5,512 nucleotides of DNA, from NCBI GenBank assembly GCA_007120485.1, contig SKNP01000327.1, forward strand, positions 1 through 5,512, given 5' to 3'. How positions within the stretch are numbered: position 1 is the first letter of the stretch; every line of letters starts with the position of its first letter. The position numbers were made by a program, and so were the translations under genes. This stretch comes from Nitriliruptoraceae bacterium. Its GTDB lineage: Bacteria; Actinomycetota; Nitriliruptoria; Nitriliruptorales; Nitriliruptoraceae. This document shows, piece after piece, positions 1 through 5,193 of this stretch. The notes under the pieces were generated by a model. The model saw only the letters and a list, made by a program, of their open reading frames with translations, did not search any database and was not told where the DNA came from.

Positions 1-1162
1 CCTCGCCACGTAGGTGCCGATCGAGCCACTCGGGGATGGAGTCGAGCGGCAACTCCTGGAGCTCGTTGAGCATCGGTGCGACCCCGGGCGCGCACCACTC
101 GTGGGTGTTGGAGGTCGTCCCTCGCTCGAGGTCGTAGCGGAACAGGTAGGCACGATCCACCGCGGTGAAGGCCCCGGTCGTGGCCAACGCCCGCTCGATC
201 GCGTCGTCCAGCTGCGCGAGCGGGACGTTGACGAAGCCGACGGCGAGGTCCATCAACAGCCGCTGGAAGACCGCCTGCTCCTCGAGTCGACGTTCGGCGA
301 CCACGCGTGCCGTCACATCACGCAGGTAGCCGGTCACCCCCAGCACCCGCCCTGAGCGGGATCGGATCGGGCCGGCGTGATGCTCGATCGTGCGGACCTC
401 GACCTGCTCCAACTCCGGGTCGTCGACCGCGACGTCGACCGCCTGGTCGGCGGGATGGTCATGCTCCCGGGTGACCGCGGCCGCGCGTTCCAACGCGGTG
501 TTGGTGACCTCGGCCGCCGCGCCACCGAGGTGGCGGGGAAGGACGGCATCGACCGTGCGGTCCAACGTCGACGCGGACGACGTGCCCGCCGCGGCGGCGA
601 ACGGGCCGTTCGACAAGGTCAGGCGACCGTTGGCGTCGGTCATCCACGCCGCGAACGGCAGGTTGTCCAGGAGGGCCCGCTGTCGGTCCTGCACCTCGAT
701 CAGCTCGGTCTCGACCTCGCGACGCCGCTCGTGCTCGATGCCCGCGACGCACGCGCGGGTGAGGACGTCCACGAAGCGGCGGAACTCGACCACGAACCGG
801 GGATCGAAGGGCTCCGCCCGCCCGACGACCAGCACGCCGACCCCTGGCAGGTCGAACAGGTGGATGTGCTCGCCGCCCGCATCGGTATGCGACCCGAAGC
901 TGGTGGTGCCGTCCTCGACGGGCCGTCGCTCGACCGCCGCGGCGACGATGAGGTCCCACTCCTCGCGCTCGGCCAGCACCCGTGGCACGACCAGTTCGGT
1001 CCGTGGGCCCCGGGCGTCCAGGCGCACGAGCCCGACGTACACGCTGTCGGTCCGGCGCAGCACCAGCGGCAGGGTCCGCGCCAGGAGCTCCGACAAGCGG
1101 GGGTCGCCGCCGAGCGAGAGCGCGAGCTCGAGCAGCACCTCGCGGTGGATGTCCTCGCTCAT
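1..1162 (-). CDS. GAF-PAS-GAF sensory protein, N-terminal part (runs off left edge)
   Basis: The first 387 residues of a cytoplasmic multidomain sensor are present; the 3' end lies outside the window. Residues 1-140 look like a divergent GAF domain, starting with the amphipathic LLELALSLGGDPRLSELLART segment. A charged helix at about 142-163 leads into a PAS domain at about 160-287: LLDNLPFAAWMTDANGRLTL, then GRVLGVTGYLRDVTARVVAE, the usual PAS end followed by a helical linker. A second GAF domain starts at about 295 and carries AVDRAYLFRYDLERG and the SNTHEWC motif (351-357) familiar from GAF modules of bacterial sensor kinases and diguanylate cyclases/phosphodiesterases. There is no membrane segment. 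The ligand is unknown, and the output domain (GGDEF, EAL, histidine kinase or phosphatase) is not visible. The ATG at 1162 is chosen because the GAF-like sequence begins directly after it. No clear Shine-Dalgarno precedes it, only a G-rich repeat. The domain calls are firm in type but approximate in borders. Confidence 0.85.
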   Translation of the reverse strand, partial: MSEDIHREVLLELALSLGGDPRLSELLARTLPLVLRRTDSVYVGLVRLDARGPRTELVVPRVLAEREEWDLIVAAAVERRPVEDGTTSFGSHTDAGGEHIHLFDLPGVGVLVVGRAEPFDPRFVVEFRRFVDVLTRACVAGIEHERRREVETELIEVQDRQRALLDNLPFAAWMTDANGRLTLSNGPFAAAAGTSSASTLDRTVDAVLPRHLGGAAAEVTNTALERAAAVTREHDHPADQAVDVAVDDPELEQVEVRTIEHHAGPIRSRSGRVLGVTGYLRDVTARVVAERRLEEQAVFQRLLMDLAVGFVNVPLAQLDDAIERALATTGAFTAVDRAYLFRYDLERGTTSNTHEWCAPGVAPMLNELQELPLDSIPEWLDRHLRGE

Positions 1163-1168
1163 CGGATG

Positions 1169-1189
1169 CGCCACCCGCCACCCGCCACC
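1169..1189. repeat. Three perfect tandem copies of a 7-mer before the sensor start codon
   Basis: CGCCACC (GGTGGCG on the coding strand) occurs three times without a mismatch, ending 7 bases before the ATG at 1162. It occupies the position where a ribosome binding site is expected, and the gene has no better one. Slippage here would change the leader rather than the protein if the ATG at 1162 is right. An in-frame GTG at 1174-1172 lies inside the repeat, so an alternative start cannot be excluded. Confidence 0.75.
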
Positions 1190-1253
1190 GCCGGATCGGC
1201 GACACACCCCAACCCCATCGTCACGGGTCCAGCTCCTGTGGTGCGGTGCGGAC

Positions 1254-1273
1254 CGTCAGGGTAGGTCCTGACG
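1254..1273 (-). promoter_or_regulatory. Probable -10 element inside a 7-bp inverted repeat, upstream of the sensor gene
   Basis: On the minus strand TACCCT (1263 to 1258) fits the actinobacterial TAnnnT -10 consensus and would start a transcript about 90 bases before the sensor ATG. It lies within a perfect inverted repeat, CGTCAGG (1254-1260) and CCTGACG (1267-1273), with a 6-base spacer. This arrangement suits a repressor operator covering the promoter, or a hairpin at the transcript start. I see no convincing -35 hexamer. The 12-mer GGACCTACCCTG recurs at 5240-5251. The promoter reading is inferred; the repeat itself is seen. Confidence 0.45.
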
Positions 1274-1282
1274 ACCGACCGG

Positions 1283-1309
1283 GTGGCCGGCGTGGGCGGC
1301 TGCGGCCAC
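1283..1309 (-). terminator. Hairpin downstream of the kinase-like gene, possible terminator
   Basis: GTGGCCG (1283-1289) and CGGCCAC (1303-1309) form a perfect 7-bp stem with a 13-base loop, beginning about 47 bases after the kinase-like stop codon. There is no U-tract, so it may be a weak or Rho-assisted terminator, or only a stability element. It separates the regulator/kinase-like pair from the GAF-PAS-GAF gene, whose probable promoter follows at once. An imperfect triple of the 9-mer GGGCCGGAC lies next to it at 1311-1337. Confidence 0.35.
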
Positions 1310-1355
1310 GGGGCCGGACGGGCCGGACGGGCCGTCGGGGGCCGGGTGCGGGCCG

Positions 1356-2438
1356 TCAGACCTCCGAGCGGCCCAACGACACGACCTCCACCCCCGCGTC
1401 CAGCGGCTGCTGCCACCCCGCGATCACGGCCGGCAGGTGCACCACCCACGGCCGGGGGCACGAGGCGAGCTCCCACCCCGGCGCGTCCACCGGGGCAACG
1501 AGGTGCACGCTGACGCCGCCATCGACCAGCGCGGCAGCGTCGACCAACGCTTCCACGACGTCGCTGCCGTCGCCGCCGACCCAGCGACGTCCCAGGGCGA
1601 GCGGCAGGTCCGGGTCCGGGCGGCCATCCCACCACCGGGCCGCGTCGACCGCCGGGGGGCCGCTGCCCTGGTCCGGGACGGACCTCACCTCGGCGTGTCC
1701 CGGGGTGACCATCCGCAGCCGCCGCACACCCCAGGTCTCCGTGAGGTGTGTCAGCAGGCGGTCCAGCGTTGGCGGGGGCACCGGGTGAGGCGACGGCAGC
1801 ACGACGGTCGCCAGCACCGCCGGCCCGTCGGCACCGGGCGCATCAACCGAGCCCGGCCCGGCGTCCAGCTGGCTCTTCGGGCCAACCCTGCGGTCGAGCG
1901 CGGAACGCACGTGGTCCGCCGGGTCCCCGTCCGCGGCAGACGGACGCACCGGCGAGGGCGTTCGGTCCACCAGACGCTGCACGGCTTCCGCGTGCGCGTC
2001 CGCTCGCTCGAGCGCGGCCCGGACGACCTCGCTGAGCCGCGCGAGCTCGCCGTCAGCCGCGGCCGTGTCACCTCGGCGGCTCGCCCGCCGCGCCAACGTC
2101 ACGGCCCCGTCGATCCGGACCAGCGGTGACCGCAGCGCGTGGGGGACGAGCCCGGCGGTCCCTCGAAGGAGCAGAGCGGGCAGGGGATCGCGACACACGC
2201 CGGTGCGCGCCAGGATCCGTCCCCCGCCTGGCCCCGTCGGTTCGAACTCGAGCTGGCGCGGACGACCCGCCGTGTCGAGGTGCGCGGCGACCGGACCCGC
2301 CCTCCCCGCGTGCGCGGCCGCGACGGCGACCGCCCGGAGATGGTCCGTGGCGCCGGCGTGCAGGTGGTCGAGCCCGGGGATCGAGGCCGCACCCTCGGGC
2401 TCGTCGAACCGGACGAGCTCGTCGCTGGCGGACGTCAT
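1356..2438 (-). CDS. PAS/HisKA histidine-kinase-like protein with degenerate ATPase domain
   Basis: 360 residues, cytoplasmic, no membrane segment. Residues 24-85 resemble the second half of a PAS domain (GPVAAHLDTAGRPRQLEFEP, then an ARTGVCRD end). Residues 90-160 are a HisKA dimerisation helix pair with an intact H box, PHALRSPLVRI, His100. Residues 205-320 follow the HATPase_c order: an N-box position LDRLLTHLTET (225-235), a G1-like DQGSG (256-260), and a G2-like region LPLALGRRWVGGDGSDV. The N-box asparagines are replaced (His/Thr) and the Gly-x-Gly-Leu of G2 is lost, so ATP binding is doubtful. A 40-residue tail follows. It may act as a phosphotransferase in the manner of Spo0B/ChpT (DHp plus decayed ATPase fold), or as a pseudokinase partner of the response regulator encoded just upstream. 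ATG 2438 is the first start after the regulator's TGA; no strong Shine-Dalgarno precedes it, so translational coupling is likely. The HisKA call is solid; the function is inferred. Confidence 0.8.
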   Translation of the reverse strand: MTSASDELVRFDEPEGAASIPGLDHLHAGATDHLRAVAVAAAHAGRAGPVAAHLDTAGRPRQLEFEPTGPGGGRILARTGVCRDPLPALLLRGTAGLVPHALRSPLVRIDGAVTLARRASRRGDTAAADGELARLSEVVRAALERADAHAEAVQRLVDRTPSPVRPSAADGDPADHVRSALDRRVGPKSQLDAGPGSVDAPGADGPAVLATVVLPSPHPVPPPTLDRLLTHLTETWGVRRLRMVTPGHAEVRSVPDQGSGPPAVDAARWWDGRPDPDLPLALGRRWVGGDGSDVVEALVDAAALVDGGVSVHLVAPVDAPGWELASCPRPWVVHLPAVIAGWQQPLDAGVEVVSLGRSEV

Positions 2439-2447
2439 CGCCAGCGC

Positions 2448-3041
2448 TCAGTCACGCCGGCGGCGGCTGGTCGCCTGTCGAAGCACCGATCCGACACCGC
2501 CGATCGTCAGCGGCTTGGCCAGCAGGGTCAGGGACCGCCGCGATGCCGCGTCCGCGATACCCGGATCCCGCCCAGCCGTGACGAGCACGAGCTGCTCGGG
2601 TGAGAACCCGTCGAGGTCCGCGACGCGGTCGGCGAGCTCCACCCCGTCCAGGCCGGGCATGATCACGTCCACGAACGCGATGTCCGGTTGCAGGCGACCG
2701 AGCGTGATCAGGGCCCGCATGCCGTCGGACTCGGCCGTGACCGTCAACGGCACCCCGAGCACCTCGCCCGCATCACGGACCAGTTCGGTGAGGAGCGCCA
2801 GCTCGGTTGCGTCGTCATCGACGACCAGGATCCGCAGCCCAGTGGGATCACCGTCGAGTTCCGCGACGAGTTCCTCGAGCCGGCGGCGGTGCCGCGGCTG
2901 TGGACTGCTGCGACCGGTCTCCCAGGCGTTGACCGTGCTGAACGAGACGCCCAGCCGGCGTGCGAGCTCCTCCTGGGTCAACCGAGCCCGCGCACGGATC
3001 GCCGCGACCAGCTCCGGCGTCGGCGCATCGGCTCCGGGCAT
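2448..3041 (-). CDS. Response regulator with N-terminal XRE helix-turn-helix and C-terminal receiver domain
   Basis: 197 residues. Residues 8-62 are a Cro/CI-type helix-turn-helix (IRARARLTQEELARRLGVSF, then STVNAWETGRSSP), the usual DNA-binding fold. Residues 69-192 form a complete receiver domain: acidic pair Asp75/Asp76 in ILVVDDD, phospho-acceptor Asp125 in IAFVDVIMPGLDG, switch Thr155 in LVLVTAG and Lys176 in LLAKPL. All catalytic positions are kept, so phosphorylation is expected to modulate DNA binding. Most response regulators have the receiver first; here the order is reversed. The ATG at 3041 is preceded by GGAG at 8-base spacing and begins right before the HTH; the frame stays open upstream to 3254, but that extension is Arg/Ser/Pro-rich with no domain. 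The kinase-like gene follows after 9 bases in the same frame, so the two should be co-transcribed. A TAGCGT -10-like hexamer lies on this strand at 3109-3104. Targets are unknown. Confidence 0.92.
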   Translation of the reverse strand: MPGADAPTPELVAAIRARARLTQEELARRLGVSFSTVNAWETGRSSPQPRHRRRLEELVAELDGDPTGLRILVVDDDATELALLTELVRDAGEVLGVPLTVTAESDGMRALITLGRLQPDIAFVDVIMPGLDGVELADRVADLDGFSPEQLVLVTAGRDPGIADAASRRSLTLLAKPLTIGGVGSVLRQATSRRRRD

Positions 3042-3264
3042 ACGGGCTGCTCCAAGGTCGGGGCCGGTGCGCGCCGGCGTCGGTTGCGTCGACCGGCGCT
3101 CCCACGCTAGTCGCGGTGGCGCCCGCAGCGACGATGCCGCGTCCTCGGCGGGTCGACGGTCCGCGGTCGACCATCCACCGTGCGAGGAGCGCCGCCGACC
3201 TGCCAACGAGGGCTCAAGCGACGGTGGATCGCGGCCGATACCGGAGAGGACCACCTCGTACCGA
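3042..3264. other. Divergent intergenic region upstream of the riboswitch
   Basis: This 223-base stretch separates the minus-strand regulator from the plus-strand riboswitch leader and should hold both promoters. On the minus strand TAGCGT (3109 to 3104) fits TAnnnT and would give a leader of about 60 bases; its -35 is poor. On the plus strand I found no convincing -10 for the riboswitch transcript. A perfect 9-bp inverted repeat, ATCCACCGT (3173-3181) and ACGGTGGAT (3221-3229), spans a 39-base interior. It could be a wide stem in the leader or a pair of half-sites. No coding sequence with domain-like content is seen on either strand. Confidence 0.6.
3173..3229. repeat. 9-bp inverted repeat 35 bases before the riboswitch
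   Basis: The arms ATCCACCGT (3173-3181) and ACGGTGGAT (3221-3229) are perfectly complementary, with 39 bases between them. It lies ahead of the riboswitch P1 strand. It could be a transcript stem, a looped operator pair for the neighbouring HTH regulator, or chance in a GC-rich region. The repeat is seen; any role is speculative. Confidence 0.4.
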
Positions 3265-3360
3265 CGGGGCTCCCCGAGAACGGCACCTCGCTCGAAAGAG
3301 CGATCCGCAAAGCCACGGGCCTACCGCCGTCCACGACGGCCATGGCAGCCGAGCTACCGA
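3265..3360 (+). ncRNA. Cyclic-di-GMP-I (GEMM-I) riboswitch
   Basis: The sequence matches the GEMM-I family arm by arm. A stem TCGCTC (3288-3293)/GAGCGA (3298-3303) is capped by the family's GAAA tetraloop (3294-3297). The near-invariant CGCAAAGCCACGGGCCT follows (3306-3322). A second arm pairs GCCA (3312-3315) with TGGC (3343-3346) and has a 6-bp terminal helix GCCGTC (3326-3331)/GACGGC (3335-3340). Then come the conserved CATGGCAGCCGAGCTACCGA (3341-3360). A P1 helix can form between 3265-3272 and 3351-3359 with one bulged A. Spacing from GGC (3282) through the tetraloop to GCAAAG equals that of the Vibrio Vc2 riboswitch. By that alignment G3282 is the equivalent of G20, favouring c-di-GMP over cGAMP, and A3309 of the intercalating A47. 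The usual GGCAAACC reads GGCACCTC. It lies in the leader of the secreted CAP-domain gene. Confidence 0.9.
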
Positions 3361-3419
3361 AGGGACTCCCTCCGCAACGCTCGACGCGGAGCTCCGTCGT
3401 CCCAAGGAAGGGACGGACG
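3361..3419 (+). promoter_or_regulatory. Riboswitch expression platform with Shine-Dalgarno hairpin
   Basis: CGTC-GTCCC (3395-3403) pairs with GGGAC-g-GACG (3410-3419, one bulged G), holding AAGGAA (3404-3409) in a 6-base loop. The ribosome binding site AAGGAAGG (3404-3411), 10 bases from the ATG at 3422, therefore lies in the loop and stem of a hairpin. Alternatives exist: TCCCTCC (3367-3373) is nearly complementary to the same Shine-Dalgarno, GGGAC (3362-3366) can take the GTCCC strand, and the P1 strand GAGCT (3351-3355) can pair with AGCTC (3390-3394). The layout suggests translational control. Whether c-di-GMP turns the gene on or off cannot be told by eye. Confidence 0.6.
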
Positions 3420-3421
3420 CG

Positions 3422-4168
3422 ATGCTCCCGAAGCGAGCCCAGATCCCGGTCGACGGGCCCGCGACCGCCGTCGCGCTGCCCGCGCGACGGATCACCCGGT
3501 GGCTGCTCCTGGTGCTGGCGATGGTCGCCGCCCTGGTCTCCCCCATGGCGCCCCACGCCGCAGCCGACCCCGGGCTCGAGCAGGCGTTCGTCGACGCGAT
3601 CAACGCCGAGCGCGCGGCGGCCGGGCTGGACGCACTCACCCCCGCCGGCGACCTCACCGAGCTCGGTCGTCGCCAGAGCACCACGATGGCCGACGCCGAC
3701 CACCTGCACCACAACCCCTCGCTGGCCGCCGACGTCAGTGGCTGGCGCAAGGTCGGCGAGAACGTCGGTCGCGGGCCCGCGGTCGACCGGATCCACGACG
3801 CGTTCATGGCCTCCGCCAGCCACCGCCGCAACGTGATCGACGCGGAATGGACCGAGGTCGGGGTCGGGGTCATCGTCCGCGACGGCCAACTCTGGGTCAC
3901 CGAGGTGTTCCGCGACCCGGCGGGCACCGCGACGGCCGCGTCCGAGCCGGCCGCGGACCCCGCGCCGGAGGCGGACGCCGAACCGGCCTCGGAGCCGACG
4001 GACGAGCCCGCCGAGGCACCTGCCGAGGAGCCCGCGCCCGAACCGGTCGACGAGCCGGTCGACGAGCCGATCGCCATCGACCGATTCACCCTGACGATGG
4101 CCAAGGAAGCGGCAGCGGACCTGGCGCTCCCGCTCGACGAGGTCCTGGGCGCCCTGTTCGACGCCTAG
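3422..4168 (+). CDS. Secreted CAP/SCP-domain protein with acidic Pro/Glu-rich tail
   Basis: 248 residues. The N-terminus is an export signal: basic KRAQ and ARRITR, hydrophobic WLLLVLAMVAALV (27-39), and a signal-peptidase site near HAAA-D (45-49). Residues 52-163 are a bacterial CAP domain (YkwD type): FVDAINAERAAAGLDAL, HLHHN (94-98), GENVG (112-116), ASHRRNVID (132-140), TEVGVGV (144-150). The four CAP cavity residues appear present (His in HLHHN, Glu113, His134, Glu145). Residues 166-218 form a low-complexity Ala/Glu/Pro/Asp linker with a PVDE repeat encoded by a tandem 12-mer (4043-4066). Residues 219-248 form a short helical module, FTLTMAKEAAADLALPLDEV, of unknown role. There is no LPXTG motif or other anchor. 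Bacterial CAP proteins are extracellular and mostly of unknown biochemistry. The ATG is set by the AAGGAAGG site and the signal peptide, and translation is probably governed by the c-di-GMP riboswitch in its leader. Confidence 0.93.
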   Translation: MLPKRAQIPVDGPATAVALPARRITRWLLLVLAMVAALVSPMAPHAAADPGLEQAFVDAINAERAAAGLDALTPAGDLTELGRRQSTTMADADHLHHNPSLAADVSGWRKVGENVGRGPAVDRIHDAFMASASHRRNVIDAEWTEVGVGVIVRDGQLWVTEVFRDPAGTATAASEPAADPAPEADAEPASEPTDEPAEAPAEEPAPEPVDEPVDEPIAIDRFTLTMAKEAAADLALPLDEVLGALFDA

Positions 4169-4171
4169 CTC

Positions 4172-4187
4172 GCGACCGCGAGGTCGC
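4172..4187 (+). terminator. GNRA-capped hairpin right after the CAP gene stop
   Basis: GCGACC (4172-4177) and GGTCGC (4182-4187) form a perfect 6-bp stem closed by a GCGA tetraloop, starting 3 bases after the TAG. There is no U-tract. An overlapping alternative, GGTCG/CGACC at 4182-4194, can also form. It is probably a transcript 3'-end stabiliser or a Rho-assisted terminator. The next gene appears to have its own promoter, in line with an end here. Confidence 0.4.
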
Positions 4188-4257
4188 CGCGACCGCCGAG
4201 CCGCCGGCCAGCCTGCGGACGGTCGGTGCGCGACACGGTTGGAGACACGGACCGAGG

Positions 4258-4263
4258 TAGTGT
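4258..4263 (+). promoter_or_regulatory. -10 element for a leaderless transcript of the TIM-barrel gene
   Basis: TAGTGT fits TAnnnT and ends 6 bases before the ATG at 4270, so transcription would start on or next to the start codon. That is the standard layout of actinobacterial leaderless genes. A GAGG (4254-4257) also lies upstream, but 12 bases from the ATG, long for a Shine-Dalgarno. No good -35 is seen at 17-18 bases; TTGGAG (4239-4244) is too close. Confidence 0.45.
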
Positions 4264-4269
4264 GCCCCC

Positions 4270-5193
4270 ATGCGTGTGCTCGCCTCCTCCGGGCCCTTGT
4301 TCGCCCGACCACTCGACTGGATCTTCGGCGTCCTCGCCGAGGCCGGGTACGACGGTGTCGAACTCATGGTCACCCAGGATCCCGCGACCCAGGACGTCGA
4401 CCGCATCGTGGCGACCGCCGAGCGCGAGGGCATCCCGGTCCCGGTCGTCCACGGACCGTTCCTGCTGTTGACCCGACGGGTGTTCGGCACCGACCCGGTG
4501 GACAAGGCCCGGCACTCGCTGGAACTCGCTGGGGGGATCGGTGCCGACCTGATGATCGTCCACCCGCCGTACCGGTGGCAGCGCGGGTTCCACCGGTGGC
4601 TGGTTGACGCCGCCGACGAGGAAGCTGCGGCGCTCGGCACCCGGACCGGAGTGGAGAACCTCTACCCGGTGACCGTCGGCGGCCGACCGGTGCGCTTCCA
4701 CCGCTATACCGACCCGGACCACCTCGCACCGTTCCGCAACGTCGTCCTCGACACCAGCCACTTCGGCGTCGCCGGTGTGGACATCGTCGATGCCTACGAG
4801 CGGCTCCGGGCGCAGGCCACCCACCTGCACGTCTCCGACTACCGCGGGGGCGGGCGTGACAGCCACGCGCCGCTCGGCCACGGCCTGCTGCCCCTCGCCG
4901 CCTTCCTGCGGGCGGTCGCCACTTCGGAAGCCGCCGGGCTGCTGCCGGGCGGGCCGTCCTCGCTGGCGACCGACCCGGCGTCGATCACGCTCGAGCTGGA
5001 CTGCCGCCGCTACCTCGACGATCGCGCCGCGCTGGTCGGCTACCTCCGGCAGGAACGACGCAAGTGCCTCGATCTGCTCGCGGGCCTCCCCGCCGAGGAG
5101 GTACTCGGCCGGCCCGACGTCGTCGAGGTGGCACCCGGGATCGATGAGGACGACGCTGACCAGCCGACCGTGCCCCCCGACGGCGGTCGCTGA
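4270..5193 (+). CDS. Sugar phosphate isomerase/epimerase (xylose-isomerase-like TIM barrel)
   Basis: 307 residues, cytoplasmic, about the normal family length. It is a complete AP-endonuclease-2/xylose-isomerase-like TIM barrel, with strand ends carrying the expected metal and substrate residues: Glu31 in YDGVELMV, His61 in PVVHGP, His98 in LMIVHPPY, Glu129 in GVENLYP, Asp161/His164 in VVLDTSHFG, His187/Asp190 in ATHLHVSDY and Glu242 in SITLELD. Such enzymes use a divalent metal for aldose-ketose isomerisation or epimerisation; the sequence does not reveal the substrate, and endonuclease IV-type DNA repair is unlikely given the sugar-isomerase features. The last 20 residues (DEDDADQPTVPPDGGR end) are acidic and lie outside the fold, encoded within a 34-bp tandem duplication. 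The ATG at 4270 is placed directly in front of the first barrel strand, MRVLASSG. No partner gene is adjacent, so no pathway can be named. Confidence 0.93.
   Translation: MRVLASSGPLFARPLDWIFGVLAEAGYDGVELMVTQDPATQDVDRIVATAEREGIPVPVVHGPFLLLTRRVFGTDPVDKARHSLELAGGIGADLMIVHPPYRWQRGFHRWLVDAADEEAAALGTRTGVENLYPVTVGGRPVRFHRYTDPDHLAPFRNVVLDTSHFGVAGVDIVDAYERLRAQATHLHVSDYRGGGRDSHAPLGHGLLPLAAFLRAVATSEAAGLLPGGPSSLATDPASITLELDCRRYLDDRAALVGYLRQERRKCLDLLAGLPAEEVLGRPDVVEVAPGIDEDDADQPTVPPDGGR

Noticed and set aside
377..1264. Plus-strand open frames opposite the GAF-PAS-GAF gene
   Set aside because: They are Arg-rich, domain-free mirror frames of a well-supported minus-strand gene.
1311..1337. Tandem GGGCCGGAC 9-mers as a structured element
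   Set aside because: Two exact and one imperfect copy of a simple GC-rich word; no stable fold beyond the adjacent hairpin was seen, so chance or slippage is enough.
3042..3254. N-terminal extension of the response regulator to a start at 3254
   Set aside because: The added 71 residues are low-complexity, while the ATG at 3041 has a good GGAG site and directly precedes the HTH.
3265..3421. c-di-AMP (ydaO/yuaA) riboswitch, which often precedes actinobacterial cell-wall genes
   Set aside because: The conserved blocks match GEMM-I (GAAA loop, GCAAAGCC, ATGGCAGCC), and the ydaO signature is absent.
2065..4260. Very long open frame on the plus strand (about 730 codons)
   Set aside because: It is antisense to the regulator and kinase-like genes and out of frame with the CAP gene. 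Its product is Arg/Ser/Pro-rich with no domain, as expected of a GC-rich shadow frame.
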